A DNA stretch of 58,274 bases from Candidatus Woesebacteria bacterium (GTDB taxonomy: Bacteria > Patescibacteriota > Microgenomatia > UBA1406 > GWC2-37-13): positions 1 through 58,274 of the forward strand of contig JAGQLS010000008.1 of assembly GCA_020429045.1 (NCBI GenBank). The letters are read 5' to 3'. This document shows, one piece after another, positions 25,517 through 34,698 of this stretch (position 1 is its first letter; every line of letters begins with the position of its first letter). The translations under genes were made by a program, and so were the position numbers. The notes under the pieces were generated by a model. The model was not told where the DNA came from. It did not search any database and was given only the letters and a program-made list of their open reading frames with translations.

Positions 25517-27157
25517 ATGGAAATGTCCTATCACGAAGACCTAATAAAAAGAGCATCGCAACCTTATATTGTTAAATGTCCTCGACATTATACTCCGAAT
25601 GCAGCTTTGATTGAAGAAATCAACAAAGGCGAGTTTGTTTCTGAAGAAACTGCTTTTCATAATTACTTTTCAACAATGCAAAGAGTCGACCCTGATTATT
25701 TCTTTCAACTTGAAAGAATGGTTAATAATAGACAAAAACTTGGCTTTACTAATAATAGTCAGCTACAAATAGTCGTTCCTGCGTACAGAGAAGGACCTAG
25801 CATGAGCTGTTTTTTACGTCAAATTAAGGATCAGTGTAATAACTATGGACAACTGCCCTGTGATTTTACTTTTGTTTTTGATCATGCAGTGCCTTATCGT
25901 AATAGATATGAAAATACGGCTAGAAAAGAAATGGAGCTTGCTATCAAACTATTTCTTGAAAGCTTCCCAGAAATAAGTCCACATATTAATTTTGTTTCTT
26001 ACAAAAGAAGAAAGTCTACTAATGAGCCAGTTTTGCCTGTTGGGTTAGCTCGAAAAGTAGGTGAAGATGTACTTATGCTTGAGAGATTAAGAAAAAAGGA
26101 AGAATCTTCGGTAGAGTTGCCACCATTGTATTTAGGATTAATGGATATAGATACTAGTAACCTTTCTTTCGGATTATTTGAGGAAATGCATAATTTATTA
26201 CCTTCATTATCCACGGAAAACCCAAGAATCGTCAGAGTGCAAGGATCATATGATCGTAATTGGCTACGTATGTATCCTCAACTCCATGCTCTAGAAATGA
26301 TGTGGGAAGGTGTTTTTTCTGCAATTGGAAATAAAACAAGGCATAACCCATTCAATATTGGAAGATTGAGCGCGGTACCAGCAAGAGAACTTGCCATAAC
26401 CGGTGGTGGATTTCCAGGAAAACTCAACTTCACTGATGAAGATATCCGACACGGCATCCAGATAGCATGGCAACTGAAGAATATACAAACCGTTGAACCA
26501 AAAGGTAAATACGCAACAAGTCCAAGAAGAGAAATCCATACCGTAAATGGAGTAAAACAGTTATTATCAGAAAGCAGTGACTTAACTGTTGATTTGCTTC
26601 AATGTGCCGCTCTTATTAAAATGTATGCTCATTGGTCGCAAAATATGTATAGAGATCAAGCAACGCCTCATGAAGATGCATTGTTAACATATGATGCGTT
26701 TATGCAACACACATCAGCTCCGCTTATAGAGGGTTTTACAAATGCTTTTTTCAGATTTACGGCTTTTTCAATAATTGCAATTGACGAATTATCTGATTTA
26801 GCTCCTGAAATAACTGAGCTTAAAAATAAATTCTTATCCGGCGAAATAGCATATTTTGAAGTCGAACTAGGAACTATAGATTTTTTACGTCAGTTAAGTA
26901 AGAATCCCGAAAGGACTGCTTCTCTCTTAAGCAAACTTCAAAATATTGTGAAAAAATCAACGGATATTATTTCTCAGATACTTCAGAAAAATGGAATTGA
27001 TTTTGACTTGCTGGATTTAAGCGAAATTCCTTTAGGCATAAATGAAGGGAATGTTAACGCCTTTTTGCATCTCGATCCAAACCAAATACTACAACCTGTT
27101 TATAAAATTCATGGTGATCTAACAGCCTATTATGATAATTTTGTTAAGATGCTATAG
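25517..27157 (+). CDS. GT-A fold glycosyltransferase
   Basis: The 546-residue protein has an N-terminal extension of about 90 residues, then LQIVVPAYREGPSM, the first strand of a GT-A (GT2-like) domain. GLMDIDTS supplies a DxD metal motif and GGGFPGKLNFTDEDI looks like the acceptor-side acidic motif. The C-terminal 200 residues are helical and unassigned. It starts 3 bases after the GH1 stop codon, so the two are cotranscribed and may build and trim the same glycoside. A second ATG lies two codons on. The donor and acceptor are unknown. Confidence 0.72.
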   Translation: MEMSYHEDLIKRASQPYIVKCPRHYTPNAALIEEINKGEFVSEETAFHNYFSTMQRVDPDYFFQLERMVNNRQKLGFTNNSQLQIVVPAYREGPSMSCFLRQIKDQCNNYGQLPCDFTFVFDHAVPYRNRYENTARKEMELAIKLFLESFPEISPHINFVSYKRRKSTNEPVLPVGLARKVGEDVLMLERLRKKEESSVELPPLYLGLMDIDTSNLSFGLFEEMHNLLPSLSTENPRIVRVQGSYDRNWLRMYPQLHALEMMWEGVFSAIGNKTRHNPFNIGRLSAVPARELAITGGGFPGKLNFTDEDIRHGIQIAWQLKNIQTVEPKGKYATSPRREIHTVNGVKQLLSESSDLTVDLLQCAALIKMYAHWSQNMYRDQATPHEDALLTYDAFMQHTSAPLIEGFTNAFFRFTAFSIIAIDELSDLAPEITELKNKFLSGEIAYFEVELGTIDFLRQLSKNPERTASLLSKLQNIVKKSTDIISQILQKNGIDFDLLDLSEIPLGINEGNVNAFLHLDPNQILQPVYKIHGDLTAYYDNFVKML

Positions 27158-27159
27158 TA

Positions 27160-28839
27160 TTAGTCATCCATTAAGCCTTCAAGGTCTTCTTCTGTTGGAA
27201 ACGCACATTGGTCCATAAACAATACCGGTTCACTTGAAGGAATTGTGTCGGTAGTAAAAATAGCAGCCTGAGATGGAGCCTCGCCAAAATTACTCACCAA
27301 ATCCCAAAAAAGCTTGCGATCTTGATCCGAGATACCATAAAGAAAAATGAATTGGTCAAGCACTTCATCCATTAATTCTTTAAATAATGCGATATCTTGG
27401 GGAGAGTAATTTCTACTCATAAATTTCATAGACTTTTGATGCAACGAAAGTATTACTTTGTCTTGTTCCTTTTTCAAATTTTCCTCATAGATTTTGAACC
27501 CATAAAACAATGTATCAAGGTTAGCGTCTTGTGCTTTTGCCGCTGTTTGCTCATTGAGTAATTCAATTCTAGCACTATATATACCTTCAATAACTTCATA
27601 GTTTGCCTCCATTATCGCTATTCCAAGTTTGCGCAAGGCCATTGCTCCCATGACCCTGTGTTCTAGAGCAAATCGTTGGATACTGGGAAGAACAAAAAAT
27701 ATTGATTTTTTTGATAAGGACTCAAGATGAATAAATTCCCAAAGTAGTCTTTCGACATCGGTTGCTAGAGTGTTTGCCGCTGCCGGATCATTTATGTTCC
27801 GCAAGATTTTGCCAACTTCTTTATCTTTATGTTTTTGGCTTTTCGCATGTTGAGATCTAAAAAAAGGTCGTGTCTGAGAATATGCCGACAACAATGTCCT
27901 TGTTATTGCTGACCAAACAGGGGCAACCATGGGTACCATATCTCCCCAATAGGCAATGTCTACGGCGGTCTTAACAATATTATGCTGTTGAGGGGTAAGG
28001 TTCAATAATGGGTTGTCATCTTGTTCCATTGCTTGTAATTTTTTAGCAAAATCGTTTTCAAATTCCGGCAACAACCCGTGTGGCCGCAGAGACGTTATGA
28101 AACCGGCTTTTTCTTTCTGGTAGCGTAATAGTACGATCATTTGTCGTGAGGACAATCTGTGAAGCATAAGTTGATCAGCCTCAAACAATGAAGCTAATTT
28201 TTCATCGTCTTCAATTGTTACCGGGTCAACGTTTTCCGAGTTGAACGTCTTATCTATGTTGCCCGGTTCGTCATGTCGCATTGCTAAAACTGCATAAATG
28301 CTCGTAATCTCGTCGGCATCGTCAAAGGATATGTGAAGTATTTGAGCAATATGTTCTGTCATTGCTTTGACCATGACAGCAGAAGCTATAGCATGGCCTT
28401 TTTTCTCATTACGTTGAGGCTCCCAGGGCATTTGATTCATATATGCGCCATTCACCTGGTCCCAATCATGAAAATGCGGGAATAGCATAAGCGCATACAA
28501 TGTTTTTATACCAAAAGAAGAATTAAAAAAATCTGGATGGGCTTTTTCTAACTCTGTTACACCATATCGAATCGACTTTTCGACGTGCCTGCCATGGCGA
28601 AAACCATGATCGGCAAAATCAGGAAGTTCTTGCCCCATTTCGTAGACAGCTGCTGTACCTCTATAACTTTCTGTTCCATCTCGTAGGTCGCCACGACGAA
28701 ATCTATTGATTTGAGAGTCAAGAAATATGAGTAGCTTATTTATATCGTAGTTTTCGTGTGTGGGAGGCAACAAAGGATCGTTGGCGTCTGCCCAATCTAT
28801 CTTTTGCAAAGGCGAATTTCCATTTACATTTGCTTCCAT
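27160..28839 (-). CDS. large HD-domain phosphohydrolase-like protein
   Basis: The 559-residue protein carries an HD-type metal site in its first 180 residues: DHGFRHGRHV, then FPHFHDWDQ, KGHAIASAVM and AMRHDEPGN, the order H...HD...H...HD of HD/PDE-like hydrolases. The rest is helical and has no recognised domain. HD enzymes remove phosphates from nucleotides or cleave cyclic nucleotides; the substrate is unknown. It converges on the GT-A gene with a 2-base gap. A TATACC lies 6 bases before the ATG, suggesting a leaderless message. Confidence 0.68.
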   Translation of the reverse strand: MEANVNGNSPLQKIDWADANDPLLPPTHENYDINKLLIFLDSQINRFRRGDLRDGTESYRGTAAVYEMGQELPDFADHGFRHGRHVEKSIRYGVTELEKAHPDFFNSSFGIKTLYALMLFPHFHDWDQVNGAYMNQMPWEPQRNEKKGHAIASAVMVKAMTEHIAQILHISFDDADEITSIYAVLAMRHDEPGNIDKTFNSENVDPVTIEDDEKLASLFEADQLMLHRLSSRQMIVLLRYQKEKAGFITSLRPHGLLPEFENDFAKKLQAMEQDDNPLLNLTPQQHNIVKTAVDIAYWGDMVPMVAPVWSAITRTLLSAYSQTRPFFRSQHAKSQKHKDKEVGKILRNINDPAAANTLATDVERLLWEFIHLESLSKKSIFFVLPSIQRFALEHRVMGAMALRKLGIAIMEANYEVIEGIYSARIELLNEQTAAKAQDANLDTLFYGFKIYEENLKKEQDKVILSLHQKSMKFMSRNYSPQDIALFKELMDEVLDQFIFLYGISDQDRKLFWDLVSNFGEAPSQAAIFTTDTIPSSEPVLFMDQCAFPTEEDLEGLMDD

Positions 28840-28986
28840 AATTTAGGTATAATGAGAAATTGTAGCAAGTAACAATACATATTTATTGTGTAAATCACTT
28901 TTTTTTCTTAAAATTCATCATTTATTGTTCTTTTTTCTATAAAAAAGGTGTATTATTGGTAAATAATTAAAATTTTATCAAATTCT

Positions 28987-29598
28987 GTGAAAAAAACATT
29001 CATCCTCGGTATTTGTGGTGGAACCGGATCCGGGAAAACAACCCTAGCAACGACCATCCACAAACGCTTTGCCAAATCTTCTATCCTCATACCCCACGAC
29101 CACTACTACAGAGATCAGTCGCATCTCACTATGGAGGAGCGTGTCAAGACAAACTACGATCATCCCGATTCTCTTGAAACGAGCCGAATGATTGATGACA
29201 TAACAAAACTCACGCAAGGGAAAACAGTCACCATACCAACATATGATTTCACTAAACATAATCGTGCCAAAAAAACCAAAACCCTCTCCCCTGCCCCTCT
29301 CATCATCATCGAAGGTATTCTCATTTTCCACGAAGAAGCATTGCGCAATCTCATGTCGCTCAAGGTGTTTGTCGATGTCGAAGAATACATTCGTCTCTGC
29401 AGAAGGATCAGACGCGATGTCGAAGAGCGTGGTCGCACGCTTGAGATGACTACCAATCAATATCTTACCCTCTCGGGTCCTATGCACCACCAGTTTGTCG
29501 AACCGAGCAAGAAACACGCCGACATTATCGTCCCCCAAGGTGGCTACAACAAGGTTGCTATCGAAAGTATCGTCGCCCTTATCAAAGAGCGTCTATAA
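28987..29598 (+). CDS. udk: uridine kinase
   Basis: The 203-residue enzyme phosphorylates uridine (and cytidine) in pyrimidine salvage. It has the P-loop GGTGSGKTT, HDHYYRD in the nucleoside site, YDHPDS and PTYDFTKHNR, and RRIRRDVEERGR in the lid. The start is GTG. The stop overlaps the convergent pyrC gene by 17 bases. The approximately 140 bases upstream are AT-rich without a clear promoter. Confidence 0.93.
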   Translation: MKKTFILGICGGTGSGKTTLATTIHKRFAKSSILIPHDHYYRDQSHLTMEERVKTNYDHPDSLETSRMIDDITKLTQGKTVTIPTYDFTKHNRAKKTKTLSPAPLIIIEGILIFHEEALRNLMSLKVFVDVEEYIRLCRRIRRDVEERGRTLEMTTNQYLTLSGPMHHQFVEPSKKHADIIVPQGGYNKVAIESIVALIKERL

Positions 29599-30631
29599 CT
29601 TTTCCGCTTCCGGGTTTTGTAAGAACAGCCTCTCCGTCGTAGATCTTTTTGCCTCTCATGTTCACGGAGTGTATTTTTCCAAACACATTCCAGCCGGCAA
29701 ATGGCGTCCAACCGCATTTTGTTTTTAATGCGTCGTTTGATAAGGTATACCGTTCATTTTCATCGATCTCAACCCAAGTATTTTGCTGCTCCGGTAGGTG
29801 CAAGATACGGCGCGGATTATCGTACAACAATCTGGTTATATCTTCGCGTTCGATTTTGTTTTCGTGCACCGCAGTGACAAGAAGCGGCAACGTTGTCTCC
29901 AAACCCGGCACACCAAATGGCGGGTTTTCAGAATCCTTCTCTTGTTTTGTGTGAGGCGCATGGTCCGACTCGACAACGTCGATGTCCTGGATGTGAGACC
30001 ACAGAAAATCAACGTCTTTTTGTGACTTGAGATTTGGCTTCATAAGAGCATAAGGTCCAAGGCTGTCGACCACGTCGTTTGTCAAAAAAAGATGATGAGG
30101 GCAGGCACCACAAGTCACAGGCAATCCTTTTTCTTTTGCACGCAAAATAGCTGAAAGTTCATGTTCGCTTGAAACGTGACAAAAATGAGAAGGTTGCCGT
30201 GTTTTGCCGATGATGTCGATCACGTTCTCGATCACGTCTTCTTCGCTGTGAAGGAGAATGGGTTTCTTGCTGTCCCACGCACGATAAATACGCTCAACCG
30301 TAGCAAGATCGATTTTGTAATGCCCCGTGGTGATATTAAGATACAATTTCAATCCAAAAACGCTGTCTTGAACTTGTTTAAATGTGTCGAGATTGTCTCC
30401 CAAGGAACCATAGTAAAATCCAATGTCGATAACAGTTTTTTTCTTTGCCAATGCTATTTTTTCATCGAGTCGCGCTTTTGTCGTGATTGGCTGCGCGTTA
30501 TTGGGCATATCAAAAACTTGAGTAAAACCGCCAGCAAGTGCCGCTTGTGTGCCGGTCGTGAAATCTTCTTTGTGCGTTTGTCCTGGATCGCGCAAGTGCA
30601 CGTGTATATCGATGAGTCCGGGAAGTTTCAT
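29582..30631 (-). CDS. pyrC: dihydroorotase
   Basis: The 349-residue enzyme interconverts carbamoyl aspartate and dihydroorotate. It has the HxH metal motif in IDIHVHLRDPG, a Lys in GLKLYLN fit to be the carboxylated bridge, further ligands in HSEEDVI and HFCHVSS, and the catalytic Asp in ESDHAPHTK. Length is somewhat short for type I enzymes. It overlaps the end of udk and diverges from argF. Confidence 0.92.
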   Translation of the reverse strand: MKLPGLIDIHVHLRDPGQTHKEDFTTGTQAALAGGFTQVFDMPNNAQPITTKARLDEKIALAKKKTVIDIGFYYGSLGDNLDTFKQVQDSVFGLKLYLNITTGHYKIDLATVERIYRAWDSKKPILLHSEEDVIENVIDIIGKTRQPSHFCHVSSEHELSAILRAKEKGLPVTCGACPHHLFLTNDVVDSLGPYALMKPNLKSQKDVDFLWSHIQDIDVVESDHAPHTKQEKDSENPPFGVPGLETTLPLLVTAVHENKIEREDITRLLYDNPRRILHLPEQQNTWVEIDENERYTLSNDALKTKCGWTPFAGWNVFGKIHSVNMRGKKIYDGEAVLTKPGSGKVIDAL

Positions 30632-30738
30632 AAGAAATTAAGTAATAATTGATAATGATGAGTGCTTTGACTCATTATGCCAGATACACCCTATTGATTG
30701 TATAGATTTGAGCATATATTTCCCCTGTTATTTTAGAC

Positions 30739-30767
30739 TTGACATCCTTCAATCATTAGATTACCAT
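30739..30767 (+). promoter_or_regulatory. argF promoter
   Basis: TTGACA (30739-30744), 17 bases, then TACCAT (30762-30767). The predicted start near 30774 leaves an AT-rich leader of about 55 bases before argF. No riboswitch-like fold was recognised in the leader. Confidence 0.55.
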
Positions 30768-30829
30768 AAAATTGGAAAAAAATACAATTTTTCTTTGTTT
30801 TTTGTTAAAATTTACTTTTTTTTTACTGT

Positions 30830-31768
30830 ATGAATAAAAAAATACGCCACTTTTTGGCTATCGATGACCTCTCCGCGGACGAAATTATGCACGTCCTTGA
30901 ACTCTCAAAAAAAATGAAAGATGAACTCAAGAAATCTGGAACAAATGATCACCTTCTCCAAGACAAAACAATGCTCATGATTTTCGAAAAACCTTCGCTT
31001 CGCACGCGTATCTCGTTTGAAATTGGCATGACACAACTTGGTGGTCATGCGATTTATCTTGGTCCTTCGGATATTGGTTTGGGGAAACGTGAACCAGCAA
31101 GTGATGTTGGAAAGGTAGGTTCAAGCATGGCAGACATCATCATGGCGCGTACATTTAAACATGAAACGATTGTAGAACTAGCTGGAGCTTCGACTGTGCC
31201 GGTGATAAACGCTCTTTCGGATAAAGAACACCCCTGCCAGATCCTTGCCGATCTTATGACTGTCTGGGAATACAAAAAAACGCTCAAAGGCCTAAAAATC
31301 GCCTTTGTCGGCGACGGGAATAACAATGTGACCCATTCGCTCGCTGTTGCATCGGGTCTTCTTGGTATCGATTTTTCAGTTGCAGCTCCAAAACAATACT
31401 GGATGGCAAAAGAAATCGTCAAAAAAATACAATCTTTGAGTGCAAAAACCGGCATGAAACTCGTGGAGACAGATAAACCCGAAGAGGCAGTACAAAAAGC
31501 CGATGTCGTGGTAACAGACACCTGGGTGAGCATGGGAGCAGAAAAAGAAAAAGCCGAACGTATCCAAACCCTTCGACCCTACCAAGTGACAACAGCGCTT
31601 ATGTCGCATGCAAAACACGATGCTATTTTCATGCACTGTCTACCGGCTTACCGCGGCAACGAGATGACCGCAGAAGTGATCGATGGACCACAGTCTGTAG
31701 CTTTCCCGGAAGCGGAAAACAGATTGCACGCACAAAAAGGATTGATTCAATTTCTCATGCAAGAATAA
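30830..31768 (+). CDS. argF: ornithine carbamoyltransferase
   Basis: The 312-residue enzyme has the carbamoyl-phosphate site FEKPSLRTRISFE (the usual STRT reads SLRT), HPCQ, and the ornithine-side motifs DTWVSMG and HCLPAYRGNEMT. These separate it from aspartate carbamoyltransferase. It makes citrulline from ornithine, or runs backwards in arginine catabolism. It sits directly before pyrB with a 68-base gap; no other arginine gene is in the window, so a catabolic role (ArcB-like) is equally possible. Confidence 0.9.
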   Translation: MNKKIRHFLAIDDLSADEIMHVLELSKKMKDELKKSGTNDHLLQDKTMLMIFEKPSLRTRISFEIGMTQLGGHAIYLGPSDIGLGKREPASDVGKVGSSMADIIMARTFKHETIVELAGASTVPVINALSDKEHPCQILADLMTVWEYKKTLKGLKIAFVGDGNNNVTHSLAVASGLLGIDFSVAAPKQYWMAKEIVKKIQSLSAKTGMKLVETDKPEEAVQKADVVVTDTWVSMGAEKEKAERIQTLRPYQVTTALMSHAKHDAIFMHCLPAYRGNEMTAEVIDGPQSVAFPEAENRLHAQKGLIQFLMQE

Positions 31769-31836
31769 GCGCCGATGAATTCTCAAAATAAAGCTGAACA
31801 TACAAGCGCACCATTATTAATTTATTTTAACAATCT

Positions 31837-32793
31837 ATGAAAAATGATTTTTACAACAAATCATACATTTCGATTGATCAAATTACTTCGAAAGAACAGG
31901 TTATGTCGCTCTTTGCTGTAGCTAACACTATGGAAAAGCATGTGCTTTCCGGTAAAGTCTATGAACCCCTCAAAGGTATGTGTGTTGCGGTTTTGTTTTA
32001 TCAGCCAAGCACGAGAACCTTCACCTCTTTTTCTGCCGCAGCAAAAAGACTTGGCGCGTACGTTATTGGTCTTAACGAAATGAATAGTTTCAGCTCCGCC
32101 GCAAAAGGAGAAAGTTTGGAAGACACCATCAAAGCAATCCATCAGACAACTGGTGCCAATGCCATTGTTATCCGTCACCCAGACGATAATTCAAGCGAAG
32201 TCGCAGCAGGAGCAAGCTACGTCCCTGTCGTAAACGGTGGATCGGGAAAAAAAGAACATCCCACCCAGGCACTGCTTGATCTATACACAATCTATAGAAA
32301 ATTTGGTCGATTTAACAATCTGCATATAGCTATGGTTGGCGACCTTAAGTTTGGCAGAACCATAAAATCTCTTTCCAAACTTCTTACGGTTGTCGGGGAA
32401 AAAATTACGATCACTTTTATCTCTCCAAAAGAACTGCGCGCGCCCAAAGAGTTAATAAAGGAACTTAAAGAAAAAGGTGTAACTATTTCTCAGAAATCTC
32501 AGTTTGGCCACGTGCTCGAAGAGGTAGATGTTGTGTATATGACGCGTGTGCAAAAAGAATGGTTTGAAAAAGAAGGAAAAATGGAAGAATACGAAAGGCT
32601 TAAACTCAAATTCATTCTCGAACAAAAACACGTTGACAAGATGAAAAAGGAATCCATTGTCATGCATCCGCTCCCACGCGTCGGAGAAATTCTCCTTGAG
32701 GTCGACAACGACCCACGCGCTTGGTATTTCAAGCAAATGCGATCGGGTTTGTATGTGCGCATGGCACTGCTTAAATCAATTTTACTCAAGTAG
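31837..32793 (+). CDS. pyrB: aspartate carbamoyltransferase
   Basis: The 318-residue catalytic chain condenses carbamoyl phosphate with aspartate, the first committed step of pyrimidine synthesis. It has YQPSTRTFTSF, KEHPTQALLDLY, MVGDLKFGRT and HPLPR. No pyrI regulatory chain is adjacent. With pyrC (29582), pyrF and pyrE (18.3-19.8 kb) it provides four of the six de novo steps in this window. Its stop overlaps an unknown convergent gene by 8 bases. Confidence 0.94.
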   Translation: MKNDFYNKSYISIDQITSKEQVMSLFAVANTMEKHVLSGKVYEPLKGMCVAVLFYQPSTRTFTSFSAAAKRLGAYVIGLNEMNSFSSAAKGESLEDTIKAIHQTTGANAIVIRHPDDNSSEVAAGASYVPVVNGGSGKKEHPTQALLDLYTIYRKFGRFNNLHIAMVGDLKFGRTIKSLSKLLTVVGEKITITFISPKELRAPKELIKELKEKGVTISQKSQFGHVLEEVDVVYMTRVQKEWFEKEGKMEEYERLKLKFILEQKHVDKMKKESIVMHPLPRVGEILLEVDNDPRAWYFKQMRSGLYVRMALLKSILLK

Positions 32794-33154
32794 ATGGGTC
32801 TTGCTGCCAAACATAGGAATAGTAAATGACTGTTTTGTCATAAGGCGAAGTGGGATCTTTTGAGTAGTCAATAATTTCTTGTTCGGGTTGGATGTGTGGC
32901 ACATAAGGATATATTTTTCTAAGCAATATTTCTCCTATTACATGAGCGACAGATATATTTTTTGCCAAAACACTCAGACACAATGACTGATGTGATCCTA
33001 TCATGAGGATATAAAGTTGTATTGACGCACCGGCTTCTCTTATCATGTGTTGATGCGGATATAGAACCATCTTCCGAATTTCATCGCTCGCCAATTGCAA
33101 CTGAGATATGTTTGGATCTGATAAAAAATGCCCAAAGCCGTCTTCGCGTCCCAT
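32786..33154 (-). CDS. small protein of unknown function
   Basis: The 122-residue protein is not recognised. It lacks a signal or membrane segment; the middle (IQLYILMIGSHQSLCLSVLAK) is moderately hydrophobic. Support for expression: TATAAT on the minus strand (33162-33167) ends 7 bases before the ATG, the leaderless pattern seen elsewhere here. It diverges from tRNA-Leu, whose own -10 is at 33184-33189, and converges on pyrB. Confidence 0.5.
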   Translation of the reverse strand: MGREDGFGHFLSDPNISQLQLASDEIRKMVLYPHQHMIREAGASIQLYILMIGSHQSLCLSVLAKNISVAHVIGEILLRKIYPYVPHIQPEQEIIDYSKDPTSPYDKTVIYYSYVWQQDPST

Positions 33155-33183
33155 AATGCATATTATATATCGTTGTGAAGATG

Positions 33184-33189
33184 TATAAT
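33184..33189 (+). promoter_or_regulatory. -10 hexamer of tRNA-Leu
   Basis: TATAAT lies 25 bases before the mature 5' end of the tRNA, giving a short precursor leader. The -35 is not clear. Confidence 0.5.
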
Positions 33190-33214
33190 ATATTTTGTGC
33201 TGAAAACAAACTCA

Positions 33215-33301
33215 GCCGCGGTGGTGGAACGGTAGACACGCAGGTCTCAAAAACCTGTGAGTATTGCACTCATGAGAGTTCGAATCTCTCCCGCGGCACC
33301 A
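33215..33301 (+). tRNA. tRNA-Leu (CAA)
   Basis: The acceptor arms GCCGCGG and CCGCGGC pair fully. The anticodon stem CAGGT/ACCTG encloses the loop CTCAAAA, giving anticodon CAA, which reads UUG. The long variable arm (TGAGTATTGCACTCA) marks a class II tRNA. The T arm is GAGAG-TTCGAAT-CTCTC. The 3' CCA is encoded in the DNA. Confidence 0.96.
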
Positions 33302-33335
33302 ACTTAGCACTGTTACAAAAGAATAACAAGATATT

Positions 33336-34661
33336 TTAAAATCTGCTCTTAAAATGAGTATTGATTTCCATTTGCCCGGTTTGAACCGCTCTTTCTCTTC
33401 TGAAAATGGGCATATTACATTCAAGTAGTAATCCTCCAGGCGCAACTATTTCTTCTATTGTCGAACTGGCTGTTCCTTCAATATTATATAGTGATTGCTG
33501 TAAAGCACTTATCGGAGTCAAGTATTGTTGGGGTGTTTCTTGGTCTAAAAACCGATTTCCAAACCTTTTTAGAGTTTTAATTTCGTCTACATTTAAAACA
33601 ATCACCAAGCCATATCTTCCTTTAAGATATTCTATATCTATTGCTGAGCTGAAATAACTTATTCGTTGAGCATGTTGTCTAAAATTATTTATTTGCTCTA
33701 AAAAGAATTGCCCCGTCCCATTATCGTTTCTTGCAGAATTAGCCCTCCCAATAATTTCTTGCCATCTCCTATCAAGCCCCGATGGTTTGCTTTCTGAATA
33801 TACATGAATAGCTGGTGTAAAGGATTCTGTTCTGACTTCTCCCATACCTTGCGGTATTACATTCACTTGCTCAGATTCGTGAAGTAATTGACTTAACAAA
33901 ACATGTATGGTTAACGGTAATTGACCTGCTTCTACTCCATACTCCGGAGGAGAAATAATTTGAATGCATATATTCTGATTAAGAAGTCGCGGTGCACCTG
34001 ATAATAACTCATTCAGTAACTGTTCTACATTGAAGTCCAATAAAAGAAACGGGTCATTTACCACTTTTTCCCATGCTCGTTTTTCATTGATATCATCTTG
34101 ATCAACAAATATCTCATCAAGAAATTGCCGTGTTTTTTGAGTCCTTTCATTAGGCGCGAGTTGTTCGCTCAATATCTCATATAATCGAAATGGGACAACT
34201 GCTTTTAAAAAATGCGCTTTGACAGATTGTAGTAAAAATAATAGAGATTGCGGCGAGAAAACAAATTCGTGATTATCTACAGGAATAATACCTATTGAAG
34301 TTAGCCCTGGCTCAGAAGCTATTTGCGCTTGTCGTTGTTGGTTAGGTTCAAATAATGCGTGATTGTAAGGTGAATTAACTGCAAATATATTTCTTATATC
34401 TGGATCAATGTCTCCACCGACGGGCAGTCGTTGAGAAACGGTAGTATCTTGGTGAGCAAAACTCGCTGGAGTAGTGTCAGGCTGTAGTACACCTGCAGCA
34501 TGTGCAACTGCGCTTAAATACTGTCGTAATAATCGTTGTGAAACAGTTCTCCGAGGATGACCAAGATCAATGATTGTATCATATTGCTCTTGCTCGACTG
34601 TTGGACCGATATATTTTTCCACAGTTACTATTGTAATATATGTCTTATAGTTTTCAACCAT
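33336..34661 (-). CDS. protein of unknown function
   Basis: The 441-residue protein is not recognised. It has no membrane segment. The N-terminal 30 residues include TIIDLGHPRRTVSQRLLRQY, and a predicted helical core spans residues 140-230. The C-terminal region (IEYLKGRYGLVIVLNVDEI, then STIEEIVAPGGLLLECN) looks like alternating strands. Codon use is more AT-rich than dnaB or argF. It lies between tRNA-Leu and a methyltransferase gene it diverges from, with 37 bases between the two starts. Confidence 0.6.
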   Translation of the reverse strand: MVENYKTYITIVTVEKYIGPTVEQEQYDTIIDLGHPRRTVSQRLLRQYLSAVAHAAGVLQPDTTPASFAHQDTTVSQRLPVGGDIDPDIRNIFAVNSPYNHALFEPNQQRQAQIASEPGLTSIGIIPVDNHEFVFSPQSLLFLLQSVKAHFLKAVVPFRLYEILSEQLAPNERTQKTRQFLDEIFVDQDDINEKRAWEKVVNDPFLLLDFNVEQLLNELLSGAPRLLNQNICIQIISPPEYGVEAGQLPLTIHVLLSQLLHESEQVNVIPQGMGEVRTESFTPAIHVYSESKPSGLDRRWQEIIGRANSARNDNGTGQFFLEQINNFRQHAQRISYFSSAIDIEYLKGRYGLVIVLNVDEIKTLKRFGNRFLDQETPQQYLTPISALQQSLYNIEGTASSTIEEIVAPGGLLLECNMPIFRRERAVQTGQMEINTHFKSRF

Positions 34662-34663
34662 TC

Positions 34664-34692
34664 TTGTAAACCGTGTCCATGCGTGTTACAGT
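34664..34692 (+). promoter_or_regulatory. promoter with leaderless start
   Basis: TTGTAA (34664-34669), 17 bases, then TACAGT (34687-34692). The ATG of the methyltransferase-like gene follows after 6 bases, so transcription should begin at the start codon. Confidence 0.6.
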
Positions 34693-34698
34693 TTACCA

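Noticed and set aside
30768-30829. Riboswitch or attenuator before argF
   Set aside because: The leader is AT-rich with no stable stem or T-run hairpin that I could draw.
31054-31533. 159-codon open frame on the minus strand
   Set aside because: It is antisense to argF, has a Ser/Thr/Phe-rich shadow composition and no start signal.
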